Shown here: in pieces, positions 27,454-38,548 of the stretch
How positions within the stretch are numbered: the first letter of the stretch is position 1
How the letters are laid out: each line of letters starts with the position of its first letter
NCBI RefSeq assembly: GCF_000526915.1
Contig: NZ_JAGZ01000002.1
Span: forward strand, 580,533-644,532
Source: Mycobacterium genavense ATCC 51234
GTDB lineage: Bacteria; Actinomycetota; Actinomycetes; Mycobacteriales; Mycobacteriaceae
Length of the DNA stretch: 64,000 nt
Direction: 5' to 3'
Made by a program: the position numbers and the translations under genes
The notes under the pieces: model-generated
Database searches by the model: none
Told to the model about the DNA's origin: nothing
The model's input: the letters and a program-made list of their open reading frames with translations, nothing else

Positions 27454-29724
27454 GTGACCTTTCAAGCATTCACCGCAACCGTTGTCGGCTCCCCGCGCAT
27501 CGGCCCGAAACGCGAACTCAAACGCGCGACCGAGGGCTACTGGAAAGGCCGTACCAGCCGATCCGAACTCGAAAGCGTCGCCGCCACGCTGCGCCGCGAC
27601 ACGTGGAAGGCCTTGGCCGACGCCGGTTTGGATTCGGTTCCGGTGAACACCTTCTCCTACTACGACCAGGTGCTCGACACCGCGGTGATGCTGGGCGCGT
27701 TGCCGGCCCGGGCCGCGCAAATCACCGACGACCTGGACCGCTACTTCGCCGCTGCCCGCGGCAACAAAGACGTCGCACCGCTGGAGATGACCAAGTGGTT
27801 CGACACCAACTACCACTACATCGTTCCCGAGATCGAGCCCGCGACGAAGTTCACGCTGAACCCGGACAAGGTGCTCGCCGAGCTGAAAGAGGCTCTCGGA
27901 CAAGGGATTCCGGCGCGCCCGGCCGTCATCGGGCCGATCACCTTCTTGCTGCTCAGCAAGGGCGTCAACGGTGCCGGCGCGCCGATCGAGCGGCTGCAGG
28001 AACTGGTGCCGATCTACTCCGAGCTGCTGGGCCTGCTGGCCGACAACGGCGCGCAGTGGGTGCAGATCGACGAGCCGGCGCTGGTCACCGACACCTCCCC
28101 CGACGCCCCCGCCCTGGCCGAGGCGGTCTACAACGCGCTGGGCAAGGCGAGCAACCGCCCCGCCATCTACGTCGCCACCTACTTCGGCGATCCCGGCGAA
28201 TCGTTGGGCTCGCTGGCCCGCACGCCCATCGAGGCGATCGGTGTCGACCTGGTCTACGGTGCCGACACCGCGATCGCGGCGGTGCCCGAGCTGGCCGGCA
28301 AGACACTGGTGGCCGGGGTCGTGGACGGGCGCAACATCTGGCGCACCGACCTGCAGGCGGCGCTGGCCAAGCTGGAAACGCTGCGGGCGTCGGCCGCCAA
28401 CGTCGCGGTCACGACGTCGTGCTCCACCCTGCACGTGCCGTACTCGCTGGAGCCGGAGACCGGGCTCGACGACGCGCTGCGCAGCTGGCTGGCGTTCGGG
28501 CAGGAGAAGGTCGCCGAGGTGGTGACGTTGGCCCGCGCGCTGCACGACGGGCGCGACGCCGTCGCCGCCGAGATCGAGGCCTCCAACGCCGCCGTGGCAT
28601 CGCGCAAGAAGCACCCGCGGCTGCACAACGATCAGGTCCGCGAGCGGATCGCCTCGATCGTCGCCTCGGGTTCACACCGCGGTGACGCCGCCGCCCGTCG
28701 CGCCAGCCAGGACGAGCGGCTGCACCTGCCCCCGCTGCCGACCACGACGATCGGCTCGTTCCCGCAGACCGTCGAGATCCGCAAGGTCCGCGCCGCGCTG
28801 GTGGCCGGTGAGATCGACGAGGCCGAGTACCAGAAGCGGATGAAGCAGGAGATCGCCGACGTCATCAAGCTGCAGGAGCGGCTGGGCCTCGACGTGCTGG
28901 TGCACGGCGAGCCCGAGCGCAACGACATGGTGCAGTACTTCGCCGAGCAGCTAAACGGGTTCTTCGCCACCAAGAACGGGTGGGTGCAGTCCTACGGCAG
29001 CCGCTGCGTGCGGCCGCCGGTGCTCTACGGCGACGTGATCCGCCGGCAGCCGATGACGGTCCAGTGGGCGAAATATGCGCAGTCGCTGACCGACAAGCCG
29101 GTCAAGGGCATGCTGACCGGGCCGGTGACGATCCTGGCATGGTCGTTCGTCCGCGACGACCAGCCGCTGGCAGATACCGCCAACCAAGTGGCGCTGGCGA
29201 TCCGCGACGAGACTGTGGATCTACAGGACGCCGGCATCGCGATCATCCAGGTCGACGAGCCCGCGCTGCGCGAGCTGCTGCCGCTGCGTCGGGCCGCTCA
29301 GGACGACTATTTGCGTTGGGCGGTCGGGTCTTTCCGGTTAGCCACCTCCGGCGTCGCCGACTCGACGCAGATCCACACGCACCTGTGCTACTCGGAGTTC
29401 GGTGAGGTGATCGGCGCGATCGCCGATCTGGACGCCGACGTCACGTCCATCGAGGCGGCCCGCTCCCACATGGAGGTGCTGGACGACCTGAACGCGGTCG
29501 GCTTCGCCAACAGCGTGGGCCCGGGCGTCTACGACATCCACTCGCCGCGGGTGCCCAGCACGGGCGAGATGGCCGAATCGCTGCGGGCCGCGCTGCAGGC
29601 GCTGCCGGCGGAGCGGTTGTGGGTCAACCCCGACTGCGGGCTGAAGACACGCAGCACCGACGAGGTGACGGCGTCGCTGCAGAACATGGTTGCTGCCGCG
29701 CAGGAAGTCCGCGCGGGGGTCTAG
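27454..29724 (+). CDS. metE: Cobalamin-independent methionine synthase
   Basis: A 756-residue enzyme that transfers a methyl group from 5-methyltetrahydropteroyltri-glutamate to homocysteine. The N-terminal domain begins [20 protein letters not shown]. The C-terminal catalytic domain holds the zinc ligands in [13 protein letters not shown] (His-x-Cys) and NPDCGLKTR (Cys). The GTG start follows AAGGACG. The gene is complete and of family length, with no lesions. It is controlled by the riboswitch at 27131 and converges on the DUF3556 gene. Confidence 0.96.
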   Translation: MTFQAFTATVVGSPRIGPKRELKRATEGYWKGRTSRSELESVAATLRRDTWKALADAGLDSVPVNTFSYYDQVLDTAVMLGALPARAAQITDDLDRYFAAARGNKDVAPLEMTKWFDTNYHYIVPEIEPATKFTLNPDKVLAELKEALGQGIPARPAVIGPITFLLLSKGVNGAGAPIERLQELVPIYSELLGLLADNGAQWVQIDEPALVTDTSPDAPALAEAVYNALGKASNRPAIYVATYFGDPGESLGSLARTPIEAIGVDLVYGADTAIAAVPELAGKTLVAGVVDGRNIWRTDLQAALAKLETLRASAANVAVTTSCSTLHVPYSLEPETGLDDALRSWLAFGQEKVAEVVTLARALHDGRDAVAAEIEASNAAVASRKKHPRLHNDQVRERIASIVASGSHRGDAAARRASQDERLHLPPLPTTTIGSFPQTVEIRKVRAALVAGEIDEAEYQKRMKQEIADVIKLQERLGLDVLVHGEPERNDMVQYFAEQLNGFFATKNGWVQSYGSRCVRPPVLYGDVIRRQPMTVQWAKYAQSLTDKPVKGMLTGPVTILAWSFVRDDQPLADTANQVALAIRDETVDLQDAGIAIIQVDEPALRELLPLRRAAQDDYLRWAVGSFRLATSGVADSTQIHTHLCYSEFGEVIGAIADLDADVTSIEAARSHMEVLDDLNAVGFANSVGPGVYDIHSPRVPSTGEMAESLRAALQALPAERLWVNPDCGLKTRSTDEVTASLQNMVAAAQEVRAGV

Positions 29725-29738
29725 CCTTCGCGTTTCGA

Positions 29739-29800
29739 CCGCGAACGTAAGCGCGCTGCGACTTTCGGAGCCAATTTTCGCGGTGTGCTTACGTTCGCGG
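29739..29800. terminator. 14-bp inverted repeat between convergent metE and DUF3556 genes
   Basis: CCGCGAACGTAAGC (29739-29752) is perfectly complementary to 29787-29800, with a 34-base spacer. The right arm contains the TAA stop of the DUF3556 gene. The position suits a bidirectional terminator. The long spacer and sharp arm ends also fit a small inserted palindromic element. Confidence 0.6.
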
Positions 29801-31567
29801 CCCCGGCTCCTGCTCCTCGGCGGGTTCTTCGGATTCGGACGCGGCAGCACCCGACAGCACCTGGACCGGCACCTGGTCGTCCCAGGGCTGCCGGGTGACC
29901 ATGTCCGCGACTTTGACTATGCCGCGCTCGAATTCGCCGGTGGCGGCATCGACCAGCCGGTAGGACTGGGTCTGCTGGTGGATCGGCTGGGCGTCGAGTA
30001 ACACTACGCGCACTTCACCGGGCAGGAAGCCGCAGCGCTGCTGCATCGCGGCGATCAACTGCTCGTTGTGCATGTGGCCGTCGCCGAAATTCCAGCCGAC
30101 GGCGGTGCTGCAGATCCGCTCGCCGTCGGTGATGACGTAGTCGTCTTCGTTCTGACCGGCCATCGCCCGATGCGCCAGCGTGAACAACGCCCTGCCGTGA
30201 GTGTTCATGGCGCGGAACGCATATCCCAGATACATCGGGATTTGCGTGCGCTCCTTGCCGTACACCTTCTCCAGCTGGGCGGCCGGCATGCTGGTGATCG
30301 AGACGATGTTGTGGTTGATCTTCTTGTCGGCCGAGGCCTTGATACACCACAGCGTGGTGTCCCAGTTGCCGGCGTAATAGCGCATGGCGGGCAAGAACGA
30401 GATCTTGCGCGGAAACAGGTTGCCCGCGATCACGATTCCGGCGATGAATGCGATGAAAATCCCCACCGGGACAGGGTTTTTCAGATCGGTCAGCCCGGTA
30501 TGAGTGTGGCCGACGAACAGCGCGAACACGCCGAAGATCATGAACACGTTCCACTCCAAGGGCACCCCCATCGGGATGGCCGACAGGATGCCGAAGTGGA
30601 AGATCACCATGATCGCCGCCGGGACCGCGGTCCACCAGCCGCCGTGCGCGACGAACAGTGCGATGGGCACGCACATTTCGACGAAGGTGCTCACGTGGGC
30701 GAAGACCCGCGCCAGTCGCCCGGGCCGCAGATCGTCCGGGAACTTCTCGAAGAACATCCGCTTGATGAACCGGGGCCGGAACACCGGGTTGTTGGACATC
30801 ATCGTCGACATCACGAACGGAAAGTGCTTGTTCAGTTTGGATGTCGCGGCGCCTATCCAGATCACCATGAACACCAGCTTGGCGGCGATGATCATGTCGA
30901 TACCGCCGAACAGGAACGTCACCGCCAGCGTCGCGTAGACCTCGCCGCGGGCAGCCAGGAAGATCACCTTGTCGCGCAAGCCCAGTACGCCGAGCAGCAC
31001 CAGGATCAGCACGATCCGCCACGGACGAATCAACCCGATCTGGGTGCCCAGCTCCGGCACCGGGCCGGTGCCGTCGGCGAACAGCGTCAGGAAGGTCACC
31101 AGCAAGAACAGCCCGTACAGCGCGTTGTCGACCAGCGTGCGCGCGGTGCCCTTGGTTCCCGGGACACGCTTGGGCCACGGCGGCAGGCGGATGGTGTCGG
31201 GGCGCAGCCAGTACAGGATCGACCCCATCGGCGGATTGAACCGGTTGTTCAGCGGCCCGAAGCCGCAGCCCAACCCGATCACCTCGAAGAGCATCGTGTA
31301 GAGCACTACCTTCTCGAACACGATCGGCTCGGCGTACCACGACAGCACGTTGGTGACCACCAACCCGCGAGTGGTCGGCACCGCCAACAGCCAAGCGAAC
31401 AGGATGTAAAGCAGGACCTTGCCGACGTAGAACAGATGCAGAACGACCGGCGTTCCGAAACCGACCTCGGCCCAATGTCGGGCCATCGGACGAATCTTCT
31501 CGCTGCGGGACAGCTTGCTCCACTCGTCGATGTCGACCTGCGGCAGTTCCGGTTGGAGAAATCCCAT
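29789..31567 (-). CDS. DUF3556 polytopic membrane protein (Rv1132 homologue)
   Basis: A 592-residue protein with about nine or ten transmembrane segments between residues ~45 and ~380 (for example VVLHLFYVGKVLLYILFAWL and KLVFMVIWIGAATSKLN). A ~200-residue soluble C-terminal part follows and ends in an acidic tail (SESEEPAEEQEPGP). It matches M. tuberculosis Rv1132 (576 aa) in place and size. The function is unknown. The ATG at 31565-31567 gives MGFLQPELPQVDIDEWSKLS. The last codons fall inside an inverted repeat, so the acidic C-terminus may have been altered by that element. Confidence 0.85.
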   Translation of the reverse strand: MGFLQPELPQVDIDEWSKLSRSEKIRPMARHWAEVGFGTPVVLHLFYVGKVLLYILFAWLLAVPTTRGLVVTNVLSWYAEPIVFEKVVLYTMLFEVIGLGCGFGPLNNRFNPPMGSILYWLRPDTIRLPPWPKRVPGTKGTARTLVDNALYGLFLLVTFLTLFADGTGPVPELGTQIGLIRPWRIVLILVLLGVLGLRDKVIFLAARGEVYATLAVTFLFGGIDMIIAAKLVFMVIWIGAATSKLNKHFPFVMSTMMSNNPVFRPRFIKRMFFEKFPDDLRPGRLARVFAHVSTFVEMCVPIALFVAHGGWWTAVPAAIMVIFHFGILSAIPMGVPLEWNVFMIFGVFALFVGHTHTGLTDLKNPVPVGIFIAFIAGIVIAGNLFPRKISFLPAMRYYAGNWDTTLWCIKASADKKINHNIVSITSMPAAQLEKVYGKERTQIPMYLGYAFRAMNTHGRALFTLAHRAMAGQNEDDYVITDGERICSTAVGWNFGDGHMHNEQLIAAMQQRCGFLPGEVRVVLLDAQPIHQQTQSYRLVDAATGEFERGIVKVADMVTRQPWDDQVPVQVLSGAAASESEEPAEEQEPGPRT

Positions 31568-31688
31568 GGTTCCTCACCCTAGGACCTGTGCTAGCGAACC
31601 GTGTTGCGGATCGCGGATGACATCCTTTGCCAGCGGCTTCTGCACCGGTTAGCGTGATCTCCTAGCACCCGCTGAGGAGATGTCCATC

Positions 31689-31910
31689 ATGAGCAGACTT
31701 CGGTTGCTGATATCGGCCACGGCGCTGGCGGGCGCGACCGCCACCGCGGTGGGCGCCGGCACCGCCTACGGCCAGGCGCCGGCACCGGGTGTTTCGTGCA
31801 CGGTGTTGCACTCCACCACCCAGGACGCCAACGGCCGCACCATGTGGTGCAACCCGACCATGACCGGCAACCACAGCCTGGTCTGGCAGTACGGTGGTCC
31901 GACGGACTGA
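31689..31910 (+). CDS. Small secreted protein with Sec signal peptide
   Basis: 73 residues. MSRLRLLISATALAGATATA forms a signal peptide with likely cleavage after AYGQA or just before it. The mature part of about 45 residues has two cysteines (VSCTVLHSTT and MWCNPTM) that can form one disulfide. I chose ATG 31689 because GAGGAG sits 10 bases upstream; an ATG at 31680 is too close to that site. The function is unknown; many such low-mass exported proteins occur in mycobacteria. It converges with prpC. Confidence 0.7.
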   Translation: MSRLRLLISATALAGATATAVGAGTAYGQAPAPGVSCTVLHSTTQDANGRTMWCNPTMTGNHSLVWQYGGPTD

Positions 31911-31915
31911 TTGGC

Positions 31916-33034
31916 CTACCTGAAGGCCAGGGCCCGCTGCTCGCGGCCGGAATACGCACTCAGCGGGCGGATCAAAGAGTTCGACGCGGCCTGCTCCATG
32001 ATGTGAGCGGTCCATCCCGTGATCCTGCTCATCACGAAGATCGGAGTGAAGCAGGCGATGTCGAATCCCATCAGGTAGTAGGCCGGGCCCGTCGGGAAGT
32101 CGAGATTGGGCAAGATGGCGGTGGCGTCGAACATCTCGGCCTCCAGGATGTTGTACATCTTTAGCCAGCGCTGCCCGTCACGCACCGCCGCGACGCGACT
32201 CAGCGCTTGCTTCATCGTCGGCACCCGCGAGTCACCGTTCTTGTAGACCCGGTGCCCGAACCCCATGACCTTCTCCTTGCGGGCGAGCTTGCCGCGCAAC
32301 CATTCCCGCGCATTGCCCGGGTCGCCGATCTCGATCATGTCGTGCATGACGGCCTCGTTGGCACCGCCGTGCAGCGCACCCTTGAGCGCACCGATGGCCC
32401 CGGTGACCGCGCTGTAGATGTCCGACTGCGTCGAGGTCACCACCCGCGCCGCGAACGTGGAGGCGTTGAAACCGTGCTCGGCGTAGAGGATCATCGACTG
32501 CTCGAATGCCCGCACGACTGCGGGTTCGGGCACCTCGCCGAAGCACATCTGCAGAAAATTCTCGGCGTATCCCAGCCCACTGTGTGGTGGGATCGGCGCC
32601 AGCCCGCGCCGGCGGCGCATGTCCACCGCGACGATGGTCGGCAGCACCGCGAGCATGCGCAGCGCCTTGGCCCGGTTCGCCGAGTCGTCGTCCTCCTCGG
32701 GGTCCTCGGCGCCCAAAAAGCTGATCGCCGTGCGTACTACGTCCATCGGATGGCAGTTGTCCGGGAGCTTTGTCAACAGCGACAGCATCGACCGGTCGAT
32801 GCGGCGGCTGGCGCGTTCGCGCTGGCTGAACAGCGCCAGCTCCGCATCGGTGGGCAGTTCACCGCGCCACAGCAGGAAGGCGACCTGCTCGAAACTGCAG
32901 TGGGCGGCCAGATCCTGGACCGGATATCCGCGGTAGGTCAGCGAATTGGTCTCCGGCACCACCTTCGAGATGGCGGTGGTGTCCACCACGACGCCGGCGA
33001 GGCCCTTCTTGATGTGAGCGGTCGGAGTGGTCAT
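31916..33034 (-). CDS. prpC: 2-methylcitrate synthase / citrate synthase
   Basis: 372 residues. Catalytic residues of the citrate-synthase fold are visible: His in GALHGGANEAVM, His in GFGHRVYKNGD, and Asp in PNLDFPTGPAYY. It condenses propionyl-CoA with oxaloacetate to 2-methylcitrate. It matches M. tuberculosis Rv1131 (gltA1/prpC) in place. Its ATG overlaps the prpB stop (ATGA), so it is the last gene of the coupled prpD-prpB-prpC operon. The gene is intact. Confidence 0.94.
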   Translation of the reverse strand: MTTPTAHIKKGLAGVVVDTTAISKVVPETNSLTYRGYPVQDLAAHCSFEQVAFLLWRGELPTDAELALFSQRERASRRIDRSMLSLLTKLPDNCHPMDVVRTAISFLGAEDPEEDDDSANRAKALRMLAVLPTIVAVDMRRRRGLAPIPPHSGLGYAENFLQMCFGEVPEPAVVRAFEQSMILYAEHGFNASTFAARVVTSTQSDIYSAVTGAIGALKGALHGGANEAVMHDMIEIGDPGNAREWLRGKLARKEKVMGFGHRVYKNGDSRVPTMKQALSRVAAVRDGQRWLKMYNILEAEMFDATAILPNLDFPTGPAYYLMGFDIACFTPIFVMSRITGWTAHIMEQAASNSLIRPLSAYSGREQRALAFR

Positions 33035-33939
33035 GGCTGCTTCCCTTCGAGCGTGAAATTGTAAGTGTCGGTGTCGAATTCGTTGTAGTCGGCGTAGCGC
33101 AGCAGCTCGTAGAGGCGGTCGCGATGCTGCATCCGATCCAGTAGATCGAATTGTGTTCCCGTTGCGGCGATTTCGCGCAGACCCGCTTCGACGGCGAACA
33201 TCACCAGCCGCAGCCTGGTGACCGGGTAGATGACGACGTTGTAGCCGAGGTCGGCCAGTTGACGTGCACTCAACAGCGGTGACTTGCCGAATTCGGTCAT
33301 GTTGGCCAGCAGCGGAACATCGACGGCGGCGCGAAACGCTTCGAAGTCCGCGGGTTCAGTCAGCGCTTCGGTGAAGATCATGTCGGCGCCGGCGTCGTCG
33401 TAGGCACGGGCGCGGTCGATCGCGGCGGGCAGGCCTTCGATGCCTGCGGCATCCGTGCGTGCGCAGACGACGAAGTTGGGGTCGCGCCGCGCGGATACCG
33501 CTGCGCGCAACCGCTTTACCATGTCAGTGGCCGGCACGACGGCCTTGCCGTCCAGGTGACCGCAGCGCTTGGGGTTGACCTGATCCTCGAGGTGGCAGCC
33601 CGCCAGGCCGGCGTCTTCGAGGACGGTCACCGTGCGCGCGGCGTTCAGTGGCGCACCGAATCCCGTGTCCGCATCGATCAGCGTCGGCAGGTCGGTGGCG
33701 GCGGCGATCTGCGCGCCCCGGCCCGCGACCTCGGTCAGCGTCGTCAGCCCGATGTCCGGCAATCCGAGATCGGCGGCCAGTGCCGCACCCGACACATAGA
33801 CGCCCTCGAAGCCCGCCTCGGCGACCGCCTTGGCCACCAGCGGCGAGAAGGCGCCCGGAAACTGTTGCAGCCGACCGGAATCCAGACCGGAGCGGAATGC
33901 GACCCGCTTGTCGGCTGCGCTGGAGGAGGAGCCGATCAT
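33031..33939 (-). CDS. prpB: 2-methylisocitrate lyase
   Basis: 302 residues of the isocitrate-lyase/PEP-mutase fold. It has the class signature KRCGHLDGK with the catalytic Cys, LIDADTGFG for metal binding, and [12 protein letters not shown]. It splits 2-methylisocitrate to pyruvate and succinate. M. tuberculosis lacks prpB and uses isocitrate lyase for this step, so its presence between prpD and prpC separates this organism from that lineage. Start and stop overlap both neighbours by ATGA. The gene is intact. Confidence 0.94.
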   Translation of the reverse strand: MIGSSSSAADKRVAFRSGLDSGRLQQFPGAFSPLVAKAVAEAGFEGVYVSGAALAADLGLPDIGLTTLTEVAGRGAQIAAATDLPTLIDADTGFGAPLNAARTVTVLEDAGLAGCHLEDQVNPKRCGHLDGKAVVPATDMVKRLRAAVSARRDPNFVVCARTDAAGIEGLPAAIDRARAYDDAGADMIFTEALTEPADFEAFRAAVDVPLLANMTEFGKSPLLSARQLADLGYNVVIYPVTRLRLVMFAVEAGLREIAATGTQFDLLDRMQHRDRLYELLRYADYNEFDTDTYNFTLEGKQP

Positions 33940-35441
33940 CGGAAGATCCCCGACGGTACCACCGGCGCCTGGTCCAGCACCCGCGGATCGACCAGCACAT
34001 TCAGTGCCCCCAGCGCACCGCCCTTCAGATCGGCCAGCGAGTCGACGGCGGACAAGAAGCGTTGCTGCTCAGCGGGATCCACGATGCCGTCGGCGAGCGC
34101 GGTGAACTTACTCACGTACTGCTGGCGCGCGAACGGCCGAGCGCCCAGCGGATGGGCATCGGCCACCGCCAATTCGTCGGAGATCACCTCGCCGTTCTTC
34201 AGCGTCACCTCCGCGCGCGCCCCAAAAGCCTTCTCGGTCGGGTCGTTCGAGTGGTAGCGGTGAGTCCACTCCGGATCCTCGACGGTGCAGATCTTGTGCC
34301 AGAGGTCCACGGTGTCGGGGCGGTGTGCCCGCTCGGGAGCATAGGAACGCTCGTAGTGCCAGCTGCCGTCTTGCAGCGCGACCGCGAAGATATAGGGCAG
34401 CGAGTGATCCAGCGTCTCGCGCGAGGCGTCCGGGTCGAACTTCTGCGGGTCCCCCGAGCCGGTGCCGATCACATAGTGGGTGTGGTGGCTGGTGTAAAGC
34501 ACGATCGTCGCGATCTGTTCGAGATCGCCGATACGCTCACGCAGCCGGCGCGCCAGGTCGATCGGCGCCTGGCTCTGGTACTCGGCGGAGTGTTCCTTGG
34601 TGTAGCTGTCCAAGATCGCGCGCTTGGGTTCGCCGGGCTCGGGCAGCGGCACCCGGTAGGTGTGTTCGGGACCGCCCAGCAGCCAGGCGATGACGCCGTC
34701 CTCGCCCTCCCAGATCGGCGCCGGCGATCCCTCCCCACGCATCGCCCGGTCGACCGCCTCGATGGCGATCTTGCCGGCGAACGCGGGCGCGAACGCCTTC
34801 CAGCTCGAGATCAGCCCTTTGCGTGATTGACGGGTGGCCGTCGTGAGGTGCAGCGCCTGTCCGACCGCGTGGTAGATCGTCTCGACATCCAGTCGCAGCA
34901 TCGTTCCGATGCCCGCGGCCACCGACGGGCCCAGATGCGCGACGTGGTCGATCTTGTGCTCGTGCAGGCAGATTCCCTTGACCAGATCGATCTGGATCTC
35001 GTACGCGGTGGCCAGACCGCGGATCAGGTCGGCGCCGCGCACATCGAGCCGCTGGGCGACGGCGACGAGCGGCGGGATGTTGTCGCCGGGGTGGGAGTAG
35101 TCGGCGGCCAAGAACGTGTCGTGGAAATCGAGCTCGCGCACCGCGACACCATTGGCCCAGGCCGCCCACTCGGTCGCATAGCTGCCCGGCACGCCGAAGA
35201 CCCGCGCCCCCCGCTGCACCGGATGCGCCAGTGCCTGCTCGCGCGCTACCGTGACCGGTCGCCTGATCACCGAGGCGGCACTGACGGCCGCGTTGTCGAT
35301 GATCCGGTGGCACACCATCTCCGCGGTCTGCGGATCGACGGCGACCGGATCCGCGGCCACCTCGGCAATCTTGGCGGCCAGGTGCTCGCTGCGGGGAAAC
35401 TCGTCGGCACTGCGCCGGGCTCGAACGTCGTGGATGCGCAT
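33936..35441 (-). CDS. prpD: 2-methylcitrate dehydratase
   Basis: 501 residues of the MmgE/PrpD family. [20 protein letters not shown] and [20 protein letters not shown] are close to the M. tuberculosis Rv1130 product as remembered, and the C-terminus ends VVPSGIFR. I take the ATG giving [17 protein letters not shown]; a longer in-frame opening lacks family support. First gene of the prpDBC operon, divergent from prpR across 119 bp. Its product feeds methylisocitrate formation in propionate and cholesterol catabolism. Confidence 0.94.
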   Translation of the reverse strand: MRIHDVRARRSADEFPRSEHLAAKIAEVAADPVAVDPQTAEMVCHRIIDNAAVSAASVIRRPVTVAREQALAHPVQRGARVFGVPGSYATEWAAWANGVAVRELDFHDTFLAADYSHPGDNIPPLVAVAQRLDVRGADLIRGLATAYEIQIDLVKGICLHEHKIDHVAHLGPSVAAGIGTMLRLDVETIYHAVGQALHLTTATRQSRKGLISSWKAFAPAFAGKIAIEAVDRAMRGEGSPAPIWEGEDGVIAWLLGGPEHTYRVPLPEPGEPKRAILDSYTKEHSAEYQSQAPIDLARRLRERIGDLEQIATIVLYTSHHTHYVIGTGSGDPQKFDPDASRETLDHSLPYIFAVALQDGSWHYERSYAPERAHRPDTVDLWHKICTVEDPEWTHRYHSNDPTEKAFGARAEVTLKNGEVISDELAVADAHPLGARPFARQQYVSKFTALADGIVDPAEQQRFLSAVDSLADLKGGALGALNVLVDPRVLDQAPVVPSGIFR

Positions 35442-35560
35442 AAACCGCACAGTACGCAGGCTGGGCAGCACGGTAAATCACCTAAACAAGCGTAATTTTG
35501 TGTCCTCATCCCGCCGATTTTGCGAATGTTGTGAAAGGCTACGCGCGTACCCTGTTGCGG
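35442..35560. promoter_or_regulatory. Divergent prpD/prpR promoter region
   Basis: This 119-bp gap is AT-richer than its flanks. It holds an imperfect direct repeat (AATTTTGTG and GATTTTGCG), with TGCGAATGTTGTGAAA next to it. PrpR is known to activate the prp genes from this gap in M. tuberculosis, where TTTGCAAA-like motifs are used. I see only a degenerate match, so the exact operator is not fixed. Confidence 0.4.
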
Positions 35561-36976
35561 GTGGCGAAGACGTTCGCCGGTGCGCGGCTAAGGCGGCTAC
35601 GTGAGGAGCACGGGCTCACTCAGGTAGCGCTGGCGCGCGCCCTGGGATTGTCGACCAGTTACGTCAACCAGCTGGAAAACGACCAGCGTCCGATCACCGT
35701 CCCGGTGCTGCTCACTCTCACCGAGCGATTCGATTTGCCGACCCAGTATTTCGCGCCCGACTCCGATGCCCGACTGGTCGCGGACCTGCGCGAAATCTTC
35801 GCCGAGGGTCCCGCGACGGCCGGGCAGATCGAGGAACTCGTCGCCCGCATGCCGGAGGTGGGCCAGACGCTGGTCAGCCTGCACCGCCGGGTGCACGACG
35901 CCACCGCCGACCTCGAAGCGCTGCACAGCCGGGCCAACGCCGAGACATTGGCGCCACCGTCTCAGCCGATGCCGTTCGAGGAGGTCCGGGACTTCTTCTA
36001 CGACCGCAAGAACTACATCGGGGATCTGGACGTCGCCGCCGAGCAGCTGTTCAGCGAAAACCGTTTGCACACAGGAGGACTCGACGCCCAACTGGCATCG
36101 TTTGTTCGCAACAACCTCGGTGTCACCGTGATCATCGACGACGGTCAAGTCTTGCAGCCCAACTCAAAGCGGCTGTTTCGTCCCGAGACGCGCACCTTGT
36201 ATCTGGCCCGCTGGCTGCGTCCGGACCAGCGCGCCTTCCAGTTGGCGACCCAGATCGCGTTGCTCACCCAGGCCGAGTTGATCAGTGCCATCATTGCCGG
36301 CGACGACCGGCTCAGCGATGACGCCCGCGGCGTGGCGCGCATCGGGCTGGCCAACTATTTCGCCGGCGCGCTGCTGTTGCCCTACCAAAGATTCCTCGAG
36401 GCCGCGGAGGGCGTGCGCTACGACATCGACCGGCTGGCAAGGGGTTTCGAGGTGGGCTTCGAAACCATCTGCCACCGGTTGTCGACGCTGCAACGCCCCG
36501 GTGCGCGCGGCGTCTCGTTCATCTTCGTCCGGACCGACAGCGCGGGAAACATCTCTAAACGACAGTCCGCCAACGCTTTTCACTTCTCCCGGGTGGGCGG
36601 CAACTGCCCCCTATGGGTGGTCCACCATGCCTTCTCCCGCCCCGGGCAATTCTTGACCCAGATCGCTCAAATGCCTGATGGCCGAACTTATTTCTGGATC
36701 GCCAGGACCACGACAAGCGAGCCCAGCCGCTATCTCGGCCTGGACAAGAGCTTCGCGATCGGGCTCGGCTGCGACGTAACCCACGCCGAGAAGCTGATCT
36801 ACTCGGCCGGCATCGATCTGACGGACACCGAGGTGGTAGTGCCGATCGGTGCGGGATGTAAGATCTGCGACCGACCCGCCTGTCCGCAACGCGCGTTCCC
36901 CTATCTGGGCCATCCGGTGCACGTCGACCCGCACTCCAGCACCGATCTGCCCTATCCACCGGCAATCACGTCCTAA
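35561..36976 (+). CDS. prpR: Short-chain acyl-CoA-responsive regulator PrpR
   Basis: 471 residues from the GTG at 35561 (AKTFAGARLRRLREEHG). An Xre-type HTH covers residues ~8-60 (LTQVALARALGLSTSYVNQL). The middle has the IrrE/DUF955-like zinc-peptidase-derived region, and the C-terminal DUF2083 domain ends with the cysteine cluster CKICDRPACPQRAF, which carries a [4Fe-4S] cluster in the M. tuberculosis protein. It activates prpDBC and related genes in response to propionyl-CoA. The gene is intact and divergent from its target operon. Confidence 0.93.
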   Translation: MAKTFAGARLRRLREEHGLTQVALARALGLSTSYVNQLENDQRPITVPVLLTLTERFDLPTQYFAPDSDARLVADLREIFAEGPATAGQIEELVARMPEVGQTLVSLHRRVHDATADLEALHSRANAETLAPPSQPMPFEEVRDFFYDRKNYIGDLDVAAEQLFSENRLHTGGLDAQLASFVRNNLGVTVIIDDGQVLQPNSKRLFRPETRTLYLARWLRPDQRAFQLATQIALLTQAELISAIIAGDDRLSDDARGVARIGLANYFAGALLLPYQRFLEAAEGVRYDIDRLARGFEVGFETICHRLSTLQRPGARGVSFIFVRTDSAGNISKRQSANAFHFSRVGGNCPLWVVHHAFSRPGQFLTQIAQMPDGRTYFWIARTTTSEPSRYLGLDKSFAIGLGCDVTHAEKLIYSAGIDLTDTEVVVPIGAGCKICDRPACPQRAFPYLGHPVHVDPHSSTDLPYPPAITS

Positions 36977-37075
36977 ACGGTTCGGTGGACGTGAATTCCG
37001 CGCGAACCCACTGCTGGCATCTAGCGATCGGTGTAGTTTGCTGCTCAGCAGCCAACTGCAACCGAGGAGCCGGTC

Positions 37076-38443
37076 GTGGCGGACGTCGATTACTGCGTGG
37101 TCGGGGCGGGTTTCGCCGGTTTGACCGCGGCCCTGCGGTTGAAGCAGGCGGGGCACTCGGTGGCCTTGCTGGAAGCCCGTGACCGGGTAGGCGGTCGCAC
37201 CTTCACCGAAACTCACCCGGACGGAACGTGGGTCGACCGCGGTGGCGCGTGGATCGGGCCGGGACAGGACCGCATCTACGCGTTGATGGACGAGTTCGGC
37301 GTGCCGGAATACAAGCAGCACAACGACGGCGACGCGATGATGATGATCATCGACGGCAGGAAACACCGCTACGGTGGCACCATCCCGTGGACGATGAGCC
37401 CATGGTCGGTCGCGAACCTGGGGCTCGGAATGGCCTCCATCGAGAAGATGTGCAAGGAGATTCCGCGCGAAGCCCCGTAGGAAGCCAAGAAGGCCGATGA
37501 GTGGGACCGCATCAGCATCGGCGAATGGATCCACTCGAACACCGCCTCCAAACAGGCCGCCGCGATGCTGGACATGGCTTTCGCGGGCCTCTACACCTCG
37601 GCGGCGTCGGAGACGTCGCTGCTATGGGACCTGCTGCAGACGGCGTCGGCCGGCGGAATCACCTTCGCGATTTCGGGCAAGGGCGGCTCCCAAGATGCCC
37701 GCCCGGTCGGTGGGATGGGAGCCCTGCACCGGCCGCTGGTGGCCGAACTCGGTGACGCGCTGCATCTTTCGCAGCCCGTCGGGCAGATCGCCCAAGACGC
37801 CGACGGCGTGACGATCAGCGCGTCCGATCTGACGGTGCGGGCGCGGCTGGTCGTGGTCGCGATCCCGCTGGCAATCGCCACGTCCATCCGCTACGAGCCG
37901 GCGCTGCCGGTGGATCGCGCGTTCCTGCACCAGCGCATCCCAAGCGGCGCGGTGATCAAGACCTCGGTCTTTTACGACGAGCCGTTCTGGCGTGCCGACG
38001 GGTTGTCGGGCCAGACCGCCGCACCGGGATCCCCGGCCACCCTGACCATCGACGCCTACACCGACACGGCGGACAAGGGCATCATGTGCGTCATCACCGA
38101 GGGACCGGCGGCGCGCCGGTTGACCGGGCTCGACGAGGCCGAGCAGAAAGAGATTTTGGTCGGCGAGCTCGTCGACCGGTTCGGCGCCAAGGCCAACGCA
38201 CACCGCGAATTCCATTTGCAGAACTGGACGGTGGATCGCTATTCCGGTGGCGGCATGATCGGCCACGCCCCCACCGGCGTGCTAACCGAATTCGGTTACA
38301 CCCTGCGAGAACTCTGCGGTCGCATCCATTGGGCCGGAACCGAGAGTTCGGCGATCATGTGCGGGTGGATCGACGGGGCGATTCGGTCCGGCGAGCGCGC
38401 CGCGGCCGAAGTGGCCGCCGCCGAGACCGCCGCCGTCGCCTAG
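37076..38443 (+). pseudogene. Flavin-dependent monoamine oxidase family protein with an in-frame stop
   Basis: It starts with GTG after GAGGAG; VDYCVVGAGFAGLTAALRL is the FAD motif, followed by EARDRVGGRTFTE and WVDRGGAWIGPGQDRIYAL. TAG at 37478-37480 interrupts EIPREAP-stop-EAKKADEWDRI. Both sides are in one frame, and relatives commonly have Trp here, so TGG to TAG is likely. The rest is sound (RPVGGMGALHRPLVAEL; GRIHWAGTESS near the FAD site). If the stop is real, only 134 residues are made. Substrate unknown. Confidence 0.82.
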
Positions 38444-38548
38444 GCGCGCACACCCACCTGGTCAGCCCCGGGGTGCTTTCCCGAAAAGGCAGTGCCACAA
38501 TGGGCCGAATGTCGGCATTGCGGGGGCCTGACCAGGAAAGTTGACGAC

